A DNA stretch of 64,000 nucleotides from Leptodactylus fallax (Eukaryota > Chordata > Amphibia > Anura > Leptodactylidae). Position 1 is the stretch's first letter, and each line of letters starts with the position of its first letter. The DNA is taken from contig CAMRHE010000352.1 in assembly GCA_947044405.1 (NCBI GenBank), positions 1,766,001 to 1,830,000 of the forward strand, read 5' to 3'. The notes beneath the pieces are model-generated. The model was not told the DNA's origin, did not search any database, and was given only the letters and a program-made list of their open reading frames with translations. A program made the position numbers and the translations under genes. This document shows, one piece after another, positions 13,052 to 24,799 of this stretch.

Positions 13052-14292
13052 ATGCCCAGAAAGCGTAAGTCGGCGGTGAAGCCACAGAAAATATCAGACT
13101 TCTACTTCCCTCACGCGGGAAGAGAGGAGCAAGATGGCGACGGCCCGCATACAGAGGCGGCCTCCAGGGCCTCGACTCCCACTCGAGACCCTCCAGAGGA
13201 GACGCTCACGCTCTCTGCACAAAGGAGAGTGCTTTCAGCCCCATCACTACCACGATTGTTAGAGGGTGCGGACCCGGGTTCCCTTGGGCCTTCTTCCCGG
13301 CGGGCCGGGGCGGGCGCAGATCACGGGCCTGCACAAAATGGTGGTACGGGGCTCACAGCTACAGCTACATACAGCTTGGAGACATGCCATTCGACCTACC
13401 GCGAGTCCGAGTAAGCAAAGACCCAGGCTCCAGAACACCAAAGAGGTGAGCAATAACACACTACATACACCTCCATCCATTGATTTTTTCGCAGATATAC
13501 CGGCGACAGAGAATCTCTTAACTGAGGCCTCCATGAAAAATATGCTTATGGCCTTTTGTCAGTCACTAAAAACAGACATGTCACTTATGGTGAAGCCACT
13601 AGATAGAGATCTTCAAGAATTAAAAAGCCGCACTGTACATGTTGAATCTAAAATGGCGGAATTTGCGGCATCACATAATGCGCTTATAGATGCTCACTAT
13701 GACGTGGAGAGAGATGTGTCTTTTCTGAAAGCTAAAGTAGCTGATTTGGAAGATCGCTCAAGAAGAAACAATCTAAAGTTCAGAGGGATTCCAGAATCAA
13801 TATCTGCGAAAGATTTATCTGCTTTCCTACAGGATATGATACGATCGCTACTACCAAATCTCACGGCGATGGATCTCACTATTGACAGAGCTCATAGAGT
13901 TCCGAGACCCTCACACTTAGATGAAACCATACCCAGAGATGTTCTGGCAAAGATCCACTTTTATCGCACTAAAGAGCTGGTTCTGCTGACCTCACGGAAG
14001 ACAGACCGCCTACCGGAGCCGTATAACAAAATTTCCATTTATTGAGATCTTTCCGCCACGACATTACAATTACGGCGACAATTCATCCCTCTTACTGCAG
14101 CTTTACGCCAACACCACATCCTGTACAAATGGGGAACATGTTATCAAGTCTCTGGAGGAAGGGAAAAACCTGCTAAATGAATGGAACATTCCGATCGTTG
14201 ATCTCCCACCCAAGCAACCGCCTGGTCCCGTATCTGATGGTTGGAGCCAAGTGAAAACCAAGAGACACCCACATAAAGGGCTACAAAGCTAG
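13052..14292 (+). pseudogene. LINE copy 2 ORF1 protein, broken
   Basis: RNA-binding ORF1 protein. It starts MPRKRKSAVKPQKISDFYF, a basic N-terminus, then a low-complexity Pro/Ser region and FFADIPATENLLTEASMKNM. A coiled coil (FLKAKVADLEDRSRRNNLKF) leads into FRGIPES, the RRM entry, and PRDVLAKIHFYRTKELVL in the C-terminal domain. A frameshift occurs between about 13266 and 13414, a TGA at 14043 interrupts IYSD, and roughly 40 bp are missing near 14130 compared with copy 3. The end (GLQS then TAG) matches copy 3. Confidence 0.92.
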
Positions 14293-14583
14293 AGACTCAT
14301 CTATCCTGGATTCCGTATGCTCACTGCTGCTGAACTTATCCCCCCAGGATTACGACAGCTGCTGGTCCGCTGTACCACGTTCTTTTTCTTTTTTTTCTCT
14401 TGATTCAGAAAAGATGGATTATCTGTTGGTTCTGTAGTTTTACTGGTTTATTTCTTTCTTGGTTCTGGCACATTGGGCGAAGTGAATACAAATGGCGAAA
14501 GCCATTCCACCTCATGAAAACAGAGACATCATCCGGTATAAGGGGTTGTGGTAAGAATCTGATAGCACTTCTGTTGGTATATT

Positions 14584-17500
14584 ATGGTACTTAAAATTAT
14601 GTCTATGAATGTCAGAGGGCTGAACTCCCCTAAAAAAAGAGCCAACTTATGGCGTGAGGCATGAGCTCAGGGCTGTGACATTCTTGCAGTGCAGGAGACA
14701 CACCTTTTGAAAGCAGACGCCATACGCGTTCAACACCCAGCATACCCACATGTATTTCATGCTCACTATTCCTCAAAGCGTAGAGGCACACTGATTGGGA
14801 TTAGGGATTCAGTAGTGTTTCAACTATTGTCACAATATGCAGACCCTGGGGGGAGATTTATAATACTAGTATGTATTCTCAATAATGTCACTTACACACT
14901 GGTATCAGTATACGCCCCTAACAGGAAACAGGTGGCGTTCCTGGGAAGACTTGTGAGGGCGGTGGATAAGAGAAAACAGGGATGTCTAGTGTTAATGGGA
15001 GATTTTAATATGGCTCCAGACCCACTAGTTGACACTACTTCTGGGGCGCCAACGCGCCACCCTTCTTTTTCACAGGCTTTGTGGCGCCATGAATTATTTG
15101 ACGCTTGGCGCATACTTCATAATACTGAAAGAGACTATACGTATTTTTCTACCGCACACAATAGCTATTCACGGATAGATTTATTCCTACTTGAGCAGTC
15201 TAGTATTCCCATTGCTATGCAGTCTGATATCTCATTAATTACTTGGTCAGACCATGCAGCGATAACTTTGACTATAGCAGAAAAATATGAAAGTCCAAGA
15301 GCATTCGTGTGGCGGTGCAGTGACTTCTTAATGTCACAGCCGAAATTTAAAGTCATTTTGGAGAAGGATTTGAAGGAATTCTTTCTGATCAATGCCCCCT
15401 CTGCCCCCGGCCCTGATGTACTGTGGAACTCGCACAAGGCCTTTATTAGAGGAACATTTATTCGCTTGGGACATATTGAAAAGAAAAATAGATTAGCAGA
15501 GATAGATCGGCTGCTTCACCAAATAAAATCTATCGAAACTAGCAATAAAAAATCCCCCTCTCCATTAAACGCAGCGAAATTAATGACGTTACGCCAGCAA
15601 TTGACAGCTTGCTTATTGCATAAATATGAGAAAAATTTGAAAAGGGCTAAAGCTACATATTACTCTCAGTCCAATAAAGCGGGCAAACTTCTGGCATTCC
15701 AGCTTAAACAAAAACATGCGAAATCCAGAATTCAGTTTCTAAACAGTAAGGACGGAACGTACAAGATATACGACCCAAGGGGTATAGCTGACGCCTTTAG
15801 AACATTCTATGAGGGCCTATACAACATAGTGGAAGATTCCGCAATAGTTCCTCCCTCCAGCCACGAAACTGAGCAATTCCTTACATCTGCTAACTTACCC
15901 AAACTCACTGAGCCACAATTGGACGCTCTGAATGCTCCCATTACCCCAACAGAGTTACTGTCCATTATTAAGACGCTGCCATCTCAAAAGACTCCGGGCC
16001 ATGATGGCTTCACTAATGAATATTACAAGCGTTTCTTCCCAGTCTTGATGAACCCGCTGCTGTCCTTTTTGACGGCCGCGGTGGACTCAGGCTCCATCCC
16101 TAAGGAAAACCAAGAAGCCTTGGTAATTACACTGCCAAAGCCTGGTAAACCTGCCACCAACCCCCAAAACTTTCGACCCATATCGTTATTGAATTCGGAC
16201 CTAAAAATTTATGCCAAATTGATAGCAAGCAGAATAGCAACTTATCTTCCAAGTCTGATAAAGAATGATCAAGTGGGGTTTGTTAAGGGGAGGCAATCTT
16301 ACGATAACACTAGACGCATTTTGAATCTCATACACTGCATTGGCTCTAGGAAGGGAGAGGCGGTGATCCTCGCGCTGGATGCCGAGAAGGCGTTTGATCG
16401 CATTTGCTGGTCGTACGCCTTCTCGGTGCTCAGAATTATGGGATTTTCGGGGGCTATTTTAAGAGCGATTGGGGCACTATACTCTGCACCCTTGGCGAGA
16501 GTGTTTACTAATGGAGTAGTGTCAGATCCTTTTTTAATAACAAATGGGACCAGACAGGGATACCCCCTGTCGCCCCTGATATTTGTTCTGTCCATGGAAC
16601 CATTAGCCCAGGTGCTTAGACTGGATCCGAGGATGGGAGGCATTGACATAGGGGATAAAACTCACCTTATATCACTCTACGCTAATGATATTATTCTTAC
16701 TTTGACTAAACCACGAACAACCATTCCGTGCCTTATGGATACCATTAATAGTTTTGGGCATCTATCGTTTTACAAATTAAATGTGGCCAAATCGCAAGCG
16801 CTACCCTTGAATGTCCCTTCTCCTTTACTCCAACATCTGAAGTCGACTTATGATTTTGACTGGAGGGAGGACAGTGTTCAATATTTGGGGACACAGATGA
16901 CAGCATCCCCAGGGACCCTTTATAGAAGTAACTATATACCAATGTTAAAACTATTGCAAGAGGAAACTGAACGAATGTCCAAAACAGATACCTCCTGGAT
17001 AGGACGGGTGGCAGCCTTCAAGATGTTGCTACTGCCTAGACTCTTATACCTGTTCCGCACGCTCCCAATATCCATTCCGGTTTCCTTTTTTGAAACAGCA
17101 CAAAGGGTGATTTCGAAGTATATATGGAACAGGAGGAGACCTAGAGTTAATAAAAGCTTTCTATTTAAACAAAAAGAGGCGGGAGGGCTGGGAGTACCGG
17201 TGGTTAGAAACTACTATATAGCCTCACTGGTCACTCAGTGTGCTAGGTGGAAGTCAAAGGATACCTCTGCTCCATGGTTGCACATAGAACAGGCGCTTAT
17301 AGCTCCATTAAAACTGGAGGATGCACTATGGTTGCCCTTTTGGAACATCCCTACTCCTGGATCCTTCTCCCCGGTCATGATCGCCTCATTAACGGCATGG
17401 AAGCTACTTCATGGGAAAGCTAACCCTATGAAGCATTATCATATTTCAGAAATGCCATTATCACTTATGGCATGGGTGATCAAGGACTTAAGGGTCTCGG

Positions 17501-18308
17501 ATTGTGAATTGAGGGGGATCACACAGATTTCTCACTTATACTCAGACACTATGCAACCTATATCGTTTACAGAATTAAGACAGAAATACGGAATTCCTAT
17601 AGGTGACTTCCTTAAGTATCTTCAAATATGGCACTTCTTGTCTAAACACCCTGTGACGATAGTACCCCACAGTGGAGTGATTTTCACCTGGCTGTTGACA
17701 AAAATGAGGGGATTGCGCTTTGTGTATGACCAAATGGATGGAATTTCAACTTTCACTAGATCTGCACCGTTCCGTTGCTGGGAGAGAGATCTAGGGACGG
17801 GCATTACCATAGAGGAATGGCAGCAAACATTTAAACTGATCCATGCATTAGAGACGGCTATGAAGATCGTTTTACGGTGGTATAGGACCCCGTCTACTCT
17901 ACAGTTAGCCTATCCTTCCGAATCTGGGCATTGTTGGAAGGGATGCGGAGGTAGAGGTACCCTTCTTCATATTTTGGGACAATGTCCTGTGATCCATGAA
18001 TACTGGGGTAGGGTCTTTGAAATGCTCTCTCAGAGCTGTGCGACTTCCGAATCCCCTATAACGCAAACCTGGCTATGCTACTAATCGGAATCCCCAATGA
18101 AACAAATACATATAAACCACTTATATGTAAAATTTTGACTATAGCCAAGTTAATGTTGGTGCAGAGATGGAAGACAGTGGCATCGACGCCCGTGTCGGCT
18201 TTGGTGTTGGCTGTCAATAACACATATACCTATGAAAGAGTGGTTGCACTGGGAAACAACTCCTTTCATAGCTTTGAGAAAGTCTGGGAGGTGTGGATTC
18301 ATTCTTGA
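14584..18308 (+). pseudogene. LINE copy 2 ORF2, almost intact
   Basis: APE endonuclease plus reverse transcriptase. Start ATG at 14584 (MVLKIMSMNVRGLNSP). Endonuclease motifs: N in NVRGLN, QETHLL, MGDFNMAPD and WSDHAAI, all present. One TGA replaces an Arg codon at 14662-14664; after it the frame is open for 1131 codons. RT motifs: FRPISLLNSDLKIYAK (about 16168), LALDAEKAFDRI, TRQGYPLSPL and YANDIIL at 16678. The last reads YAND where copy 4 has ADD and copy 3 has YTDD, so one catalytic Asp is lost. The C-terminal CWKGCGGRGTLLHILGQC zinc-knuckle-like segment is kept. A frameshift near 18060 separates the last ~80 codons. Confidence 0.95.
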
Positions 18309-18734
18309 TTCGCTCTGGAGGAAAACCAAAGGGCTACAGTGACTCCAAGAGTGGGGATACAGTAGTAAGGGGGATGGCTGTTGATCCTGCCAACCCTGGA
18401 TAGACAGTAAAGGGTGCTAGGATTCAGCGTTATAAGCGTTACAATCAATGCACAAGCATAAACTCCAAAGGTAGAGATGGTCAGAGTCAGGGAAACCACC
18501 CCGGAAATAATTAATGATAGCCCTATGAATGTGCCTACAGTTATTGTTATGGTTATTGTTTACTTATAAAATTCTACATTATCTGTTTCATTGATATACG
18601 GATTAAAGATTGTACCGTGAATAGGAATATCATATTGCATACCACTGTATATCGCAATGCTTGTTAATTCTGTTCTGTACTTTTATTCTCTAAAACTTTG
18701 AATAAAAATTATTGAAACTAAAAGTAGTTTGTGC

Positions 18735-19034
18735 AGGGTGACCAGAACGTGTCCACTAGTAAAGGTTGAGAGTAGGTTGGTGGGCACAGAGAGTGTGCTT
18801 ACAGTATGTGAATGTACCACCGACAGGGTCTGGTGTGAACCAATACCCCCTCAATTGGTCATTTCATACGGTAACACTCTTGTGAACAGTGACACCAGTA
18901 TCGATGTACTCTCAGCTTATATGGTTTTTCGTGGAATCACGAATAGTACAGTGGACTTGTCCAATTTATGTCACAGTATGTGCGAGCTGCGGAACCTGTG
19001 GGCGTCAGGATCTCCTGGATCCAGGCGGCATATC
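18735..19034. other. hAT composite interior, no gene
   Basis: Non-coding remainder of the hAT composite between LINE copy 2 and PLE copy 2. No gene, RNA or repeat array recognised. Confidence 0.4.
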
Positions 19035-21018
19035 AGGTGAAAAAATGGTAGGAAAGTAGTTATGCTAATATTTACAAACATTGTTGGTCACATAATATCA
19101 TTTTTTACAAAAGGTACATTGATGACCTCCTATTTATATGGGAGGGCACAGAACAATCCTTCCATGAATTCACCAAACACCTTAATAATAACGATTGGGG
19201 AATCACCCTAAGTGGCCAACCCAAGATAAACACCATTGACTTCCTTGATTTGGAACTCATGGGTGGCCCGGATGGTATCAACACCAAAACCTTCTTTAAG
19301 AAAGTTGACTGCAATAGTTTACTGGACTACCGAAGTTCCCACTATAGGAAATGGAGGGATAACGTACCCTTTGGCCAATTCAAACGTATTCGACGTAATT
19401 GTACCAATGACTCTGAAAAAATCTTTTGGCTCCCAGTAAACTGAGAGCAGTCACTAAACATAATGATCATAGCTCTATACCCCCACAAACAATTGGTGTG
19501 TATAAATGCCAACATAAAAAATGCAAATGTTGCAGTACAATTAATCATCTAGCTAAGAGTATTAGAAGTTCTGTAACAGGCGAAACTTTTCAGATTAACT
19601 GTTTTCTCAACTGCTCATCTTCTTATGTTATCTATGTACTTGAATGCCCATGCGGACTCCAGTACATTGGCAGGACCATCAGACCACTGAGAGAAAGGCT
19701 AAAAAAACACAGATCCAATGTATTAAATGGCTTTCTTAAGCATAGTGTCTCCAAACATGCTCTGATGAAACATAATTCTAACTTTGATGGGTTCAGAATT
19801 ACACCACTGGATCATATTCCCATACATACCAACAATAGATTTGAGAAATTAAAAAGGAAAGAAATGTTTTGGATATTTAAGTTCAATTCTCTCACACCAG
19901 CTGGCCTCAATGAAGCCCTTGAATCTGTATATGATTGAAAATTATTATAGGGAATGTGGGGGATCCAAATGTCGTTTTATGTTTGTGTTTATGAACGTTT
20001 TTTTATAAAATTGTATATATATGTAAATTTGGAATCATATGTAGAAGAGGGAGAAAGAGAGGGAGAGATGAACTTTTAGATCACTCTTCTTCATAAGTCC
20101 CTTATCTGTGATCATAAAAACAATTTTTTTTAATATATATATATATAATTTTTTTTTACCACTCAGTTCTTTCTTTATGTGCAAGCACGAAAATAGACGC
20201 TCTTCATTACCGCTGCTATGATTGTTCCCCAATGCTTAAGCGCACCTCTCCAATACCCACGCTACTACACACATTACATTCAGAGCGGGATCAAATGACA
20301 CACATGCGCAGTTGAATTCTTTAGACGCCATCCGGTTCAAACATTCACTTCATCCTTTTATCTAGTCAATTCTCAATCTATTTATCTATATACATAATTA
20401 TGATTTTATACTCCCATATTTCTACTTATTTTTGGACTATTTTGCAAATCATCACTCTCATTTCTAATACAATAACTTAACCCCTCCCCTTTAAGGCAGG
20501 ACCTGTCAGCCATACCCTTATATACCCACAACCCAGTGGCCATCACACACACTTCGGCTTGTTCCGCCCATAAGCTTTAAGGCTGGTAAGTACTAACCAC
20601 CACTCACTCTCATTCCACTCTCCATTTCACAACCTCATATGCAACCTATATAGATCTATCCACCGTAACGACCCTTTTTTTTTTTTTTTTTATACATCTC
20701 CCATATATTTATATATGTTATCTTTAAATTTAATTACCTTTTACTCTTTTATGTATTGTTTGAAGTAGACATATTCCTCTGACACCCCTCTACGTTTTAG
20801 CAAGTCCATTATTTATTTCATCTATTTATTTATTTATTTATGAGTATAACTTGTCCATAACTATTTGTTTGTTTTTATTCAGTCCATAGTACACTTGATA
20901 AAGAGGACTCATTCCTCGAAACGCGTTGTGTAATTGAAGTTCAATAAAAAGCATTCTTAGTGAAGCGCGGTCTCCATACCTCCCTTTTTTTGGATACTTT
21001 CCTACCATTTTTTCACCT
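19035..21018 (+). mobile_element. Neptune-type Penelope-like element, copy 2 (5'-truncated)
   Basis: The block is bounded by a ~24-bp inverted repeat: AGGTGAAAAAATGGTAGG (19035 onward) and its complement ending at 21018. The interior holds RT and GIY-YIG coding remnants, a long AT-rich 3' UTR with T-runs (20128-20158, 20675-20692) and a 3' end with CTCGAAACGCGTTGTG (20915-20930) and AATAAA (20944), a pattern seen at PLE 3' ends. RT motifs upstream of YIDD are missing. Confidence 0.8.
19070..19938 (+). pseudogene. PLE copy 2 reverse transcriptase C-part and GIY-YIG endonuclease
   Basis: The RT palm motif YIDD is at 19115-19126 (YKRYIDDLLFIWEG), followed by INTIDFLDLEL, the conserved strand after the catalytic Asp pair in PLE RTs. 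A frameshift near 19430 changes frame, after which 19426-19938 is open. This part carries CQHKKCKCCSTI, a Cys-rich linker, and SSYVIYVLECPCGLQYIGRT, the GIY-YIG core with R in RERLKKH, then NRFEKLKRKEMFWIFKFN. The protein lacks its RT N-terminal half. Function: target-primed reverse transcription by a GIY-YIG nicking enzyme. Confidence 0.9.
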
Positions 21019-21163
21019 TGTCTTAACATGTGTGGCAACCATTTTATAAAAAAATGCGATTTAATGTATCGAAGCGTGAGGAAATCCGGAATCGTGGCGA
21101 ATCGAAGATTTTCTGAAATTCGGATCGAATTCCACTTCTGCAGAATTGATTCGCTCATCTCTA

Positions 21164-21320
21164 GTCTTTATTATTTTTGTGCCACTACAGTGGGCAATTT
21201 ATTGTTATTCATCCATTTATGCAATATATATGCATGTTCAGACATCTGATGAAGGTGTCTGTGACCAAAACGTCATTGGTTCTGGACAATTTAATAAATT
21301 TGGAGTTTCATATTAAGAGT
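21164..21320 (+). other. 3' end of Neptune PLE copy 1
   Basis: Continues copy 1 from 5006 after the duplicated target GTCTTTAT. It contains TCTGATGAAGGTGTCTGTGA and AACGTCATTGG followed by AATAAA-type sequence (21292), a PLE-like 3' terminal block. Confidence 0.6.
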
Positions 21321-21399
21321 TACAATCAGTTACAATGTTTCATACAGTAGAAACATTGTACCTGAATGGATTCTGATCAAGCAGAAAATTTCAGCTTCA

Positions 21400-21600
21400 A
21401 ATTCATTCAAATTGTTTTGAATGAAAGCTGTTCCATCTCAGATATGCTGGGCAGTCTGTTAGTTTATAGTAGGTTGTAGTTTGTATATTAGTGTTATTGA
21501 TGTGTCCAGGAAATGTATTTTCATGTAGAATAGTTGTATGTGAGTCTAATGGTAGGACGGAACCTATTAAAGTTTTCATGAAAAGACAGCAGTTCATTCT
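21400..21600 (-). pseudogene. PLE reverse transcriptase fragment (minus strand)
   Basis: Read on the minus strand the segment gives NNTNIQTTTYYKLTDCPAYL, the same RT block as the plus-strand fragment at about 22080 (NNNSIQTLIYHKFTG). It is therefore a second copy of the same PLE family in inverse orientation, about 450 bp apart. It is short and has no intact catalytic motif. Confidence 0.7.
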
Positions 21601-21954
21601 CTGAGCCTATGTAGATGATCAAGACATATACTTGCAAAGACAAACAGATGTAGCAGAGTTAACTCAAAATACTGCAGCGTGATATCTAATCACAGAAAGC
21701 AACAAAAAGAAAAAAAAAACATTTTTCAATGACTTTTCATGGGTGTTTGTTGTCTTCTGTGATATGACAGCAACAGTTTAACCAATTGCAGAAATTTGGG
21801 TTAACTCTACATCTGTATACTTGCAATGTATGAGAAGCGATATGGGTAGTAAAATGTCACCAAAGTACGCTAACCCATTCATAGTAAAACCAGAGGAGAA
21901 GTTTTATCAACTTGAATAACTGGCATATTTATGACCTGCTGATACCCTGCACAG
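21601..21954. other. Spacer between inverted PLE fragments, no gene
   Basis: AT-rich sequence with two near-complementary statements of GTAGCAGAGTTAACTC (about 21649) and GAGTTAACCC-like sequence (21793-21811, reversed), suggesting a decayed inverted structure. No gene seen. Confidence 0.35.
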
Positions 21955-22619
21955 GTTTAGAAATGAACGGTTGGCTTTTCATAAAAATTCAGTAAGCTCT
22001 AACCTACCAACACTCACTCTCAACTATTCTAAATCTCAAATACATTTCCTGGTCACAACCATATATATCAATAACAATAGTATACAAACTTTGATCTACC
22101 ATAAATTTACAGGCCAGGAAGCATATTCTGAAATGGAACAGCTCTCATCCAAAAAAGATAAAGAAATCCATCATCTACCGCCAAGCTCTGTGATACATTT
22201 GGATCTGTTCAGACAGTGACGACAGGAAACAACACCTGCAAACACTGAGGAATATGTTCTTACAACATAGATAGATATACCATCCCTGGGTTGTAGGTGA
22301 GCAGATCCACAGAGCCAGAAGAATTCCAAGGAGTACAAACAGAAGGAAAGCAACAGCAGGGTGCCCCTAGTGGTTATATACGACCCTCAAATGAACATCT
22401 TAAGGAAAATTGCTGCTGACCTCCAGTCCATAACTAACTAAATGAAGTATTCCTAGATTTTCCTCCCCTTGCATATAAACAACCACCAAATTTAAATTTA
22501 ATCTCTTGGTTGGAAGTGCCCTCTCAACACCATGAAAGACTGGCACATTTACATGCAACAGCAAAAAAGTCTTGTACCCACATCTGGTCATCAAGTATAG
22601 TCCACATACAAAACACACA
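21955..22619 (+). pseudogene. Penelope-type PLE, RT and linker part, cut by DIRS
   Basis: Remnant of PLE RT: LTLNYSKSQIHFLVTTIYIN, then PLVVIYDPQMNILRKIAADL (about 22360-22420) and YKQPPNLNLISW, family-typical blocks after the palm, and KKSCTHIWSS in the Cys-containing linker before the endonuclease. Frameshifts separate these. It ends at the DIRS boundary near 22620; the C-terminus of what appears to be the same protein resumes at 27962. Confidence 0.8.
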
Positions 22620-22621
22620 TT

Positions 22622-22762
22622 CCCCTTACGTCCGACAGCAGCACAATATGGGGTATCTCTGCCCCTGTGTGTTGTTTAGGACAGGTGGAACCTTTAATTA
22701 GCACCAAAAAGGTGCCTCCTACTAGCCCTATAAGAGGGCACAAGAGACCTCCCTCCACTGTG
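22622..22762. repeat. DIRS left inverted terminal repeat
   Basis: Begins CCCCTTACGTCCGACAGCAG and runs through GCACCAAAAAGGTGCCTCCT to CCCTCCACTGTG. It is inverted nearly base for base at 27461-27600. Confidence 0.95.
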
Positions 22763-23447
22763 TTTTTTTCTGTCCTGTGTGGAACAGGTGGACGGAGGTC
22801 TCTTGTGACCTCCCGTTGCTAGGGGTTTTAGTTACTCCTGGCTTACCTTCTTGGGGTACCTCGGTCCCAAAGAAAAAACCTCCGGTCCTTCGCACCGCAG
22901 CGCAGCGTTATCCGGCATCCATCTGCAGGCAGCGCGATCCCGGAAGTAAGCGGGGAACCTCCGTGGCCGGAACTTTTCTCCGGTTCCGTGTTCCCAGGGG
23001 AAGGAAGCCTTTGCGCACCACCGCGCCCTACTTCCGGTTTTCTCGGAAAAAGTGCGGTAAGTTTGGAAATTTAAAATTTAAAGGCAAAATATAGAATTGA
23101 TTTTTGCTGCTTGTATTTTGAGCCTCTGGCTTAGGCTTATGCTCCTCTATGTTCCAGTATGGCGTTTGACTTGTTTTGGTGCTGTATAAATGTTTCTTTG
23201 TTGGCTTCCTCCCCTCGCTGCTGGATTACATTTAAAAGGTCTGAATGCAGTCCTTTATTTGTTGAGTGAGTGGTTTCTAGCTCCTCTGCTGCGGGTTGCG
23301 GTGGCTGGTTTTTTTCTGACGGTTTTTTTCTCTCTTCAAGTGACCGATTCAAAAAAAAAAAAAAAAAAAAAAGGTACCCCTTGGGTTTTTATGCGATGCT
23401 TGGCGATCTTCCCTGTTTCAGTGTCACGTGGCTGTTTGATGTTTCAG

Positions 23448-24650
23448 ATGTCATCTTCTGCAGCACGTAATGGCGATGCGCTTAGGAGGAAAAATTCCTC
23501 TAAACTTGAAACACCTAATGTGTTTGGATTGCAATACCCCTTTACCTGACGGCTATGATTTTACCCGCTGTCACCAGTGTCGCGGACCCTGCCGGAAGTA
23601 CCTTCTATAAGAGGTTGTTACTTGGGTAAAGGACTTTATGAGGAGTCTCTTAAAGGAGATTCGTTCTTCCATCGCCCAGATTGCCAAGAGACCGCAGATT
23701 GAGACACAATCTTCCTTACGGATCTCTGATGAAGATTATCAGATAGTGGACGTGACACTCTCATCTGACGATTCCACTGAAGATCCCAGCAGGCCGTGCT
23801 TCCACTCGAAAAATTAAGCCAGCTGCTGAAGTCCATCCGGTCTAAGGATCGTGATGTTGACGGGGGAAGCCTCCGCGTCCACCTATAGAGGGCCTAGGGT
23901 CTTCCAAGTGGACCAGACATTACAAAAATTAATGTCCTCAGAGTGGAGAAGTCCTGAAAAACCTCTTGTGGTTCCTAGGAGGTTCAGCGCTTTATTCCCA
24001 GTTGCTCAATGGGATCAATGGGGTCCTCCTCCCAAGGTGGATATGGCGGTGGCTAAACTGTCCTGCCGCACTAAGGTACCATCAGATGATGGAGCAAATC
24101 TGCACGACGCCATGGCAGGCGCTTCGACAATACCTTCAAGAAGGCTTATTCAGCTGCCTCGCCCAAGACCGCTGTGCGGTTGCGTCCTGTGAAGTGTCAG
24201 CCAAATTATGTACTGACCTGGTCCACCTCAAAAGTGACCGACTCTGGAGTCTCCAGAGACGAGCTGCTAGGGTTTCTAGGCTCAGTTTCCCTGGCAGCTG
24301 AATATTTAACGGAAGCCTCCCACCAGCAATTAAGGCTGGCGGCCAAATCCCTGGCACTTACCAAGAACACTGCAGCAGGAAGACCTCTATGGTTAAAACC
24401 TTGGAGAGCTGTGTTCCCCTCAAAGTATAATTTGTGCGCATTACCCTTTGAGCCGGGTAGAGTCTTTGGCTGTGCCCTAGACGATATCCTAGAGGGCTTG
24501 GCCGACAAGAAGGGTAAACCTTTACCCCAGGCCTTCAGAGGTAGGTCTGGCTCTGGCCGTGGTAGAGGCTATCCGCCTCGTCGTGGAAAGCAGTCCAGAG
24601 AGGCTCTAGTTATTCCTCTAGAGGCGCCGGCCGGAGATTCCGAAGTCTGA
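23448..24650 (+). pseudogene. DIRS gag-like ORF1, broken
   Basis: The likely start is ATG at 23448 (MSSSAARNGDALRRKNSSK). A shifted frame then gives CLDCNTPLPDGYDF and CHQCRGPCRK, a CX2C...CX2C cluster near the N-terminus as in other DIRS first ORFs. The best open part is 24174-24650: a helical region (LLGFLGSVSLAAEYLTEASH) and a C-terminal Gly/Arg-rich tail (FRGRSGSGRGRGYPPRRG), a likely nucleic-acid-binding tail. Several frameshifts make it non-functional. Confidence 0.75.
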
Positions 24651-24799
24651 TGATAAAAAAGTCAAGCCTAGCTTTTGACATCAGAAGCAGCTTTCCTGTG
24701 GCCGAGATTCCTGTCGGAGGTCGTGTCTCCCACTTTCTCAACTGCGGGCAGGAAAAAATTCGAGACCCATGGGTCCGGTAGGTAATCCAAAGAGGTTAT

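Larger units (their letters stand above)
12921..18718 (+). mobile_element. Full-length L1/Tx1-type LINE, copy 2
   Basis: A 16-bp target duplication (TAAAAGTAGTTTGTGC at 12905-12920 and 18719-18734) bounds the element exactly, giving 5798 bp. The 5' end is a G-run plus GCGGAGCC, the same start as LINE copy 4, which supports full length. A short 5' leader (12921-13051) precedes ORF1; the 3' end is AATAAAAATTATTGAAAC without a long A tail, shared with copy 3. Confidence 0.96.
5007..21163. mobile_element. Large hAT composite with GTCTTTAT duplication
   Basis: Termini TAGAGATGAACGAAT (5007) and, reversed, TAGAGATGAGCGAAT (ending 21163) are flanked by an exact 8-bp duplication GTCTTTAT (4999-5006 and 21164-21171), the hAT signature. 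Of the 16 kb, most is later cargo: a 35-bp minisatellite, LINE copies 1 and 2, and a PLE. What remains of the original element is about 5007-5330, 12358-12904, 18735-19034 and 21019-21163. Both ends carry GAATCGAA-like motifs. No hAT transposase is visible. Confidence 0.85.

Noticed and set aside
16299..16649. Minus-strand frames opposite the LINE ORF2 genes (also 39427-39753, 54589-54912)
   Set aside because: Their positions repeat in each LINE copy and mirror the RT coding strand; they are shadows.
23270..23470. Frames around the A-run in the DIRS leader
   Set aside because: Low-complexity translation of a poly-A tract between the terminal repeat and gag; no conserved domain.
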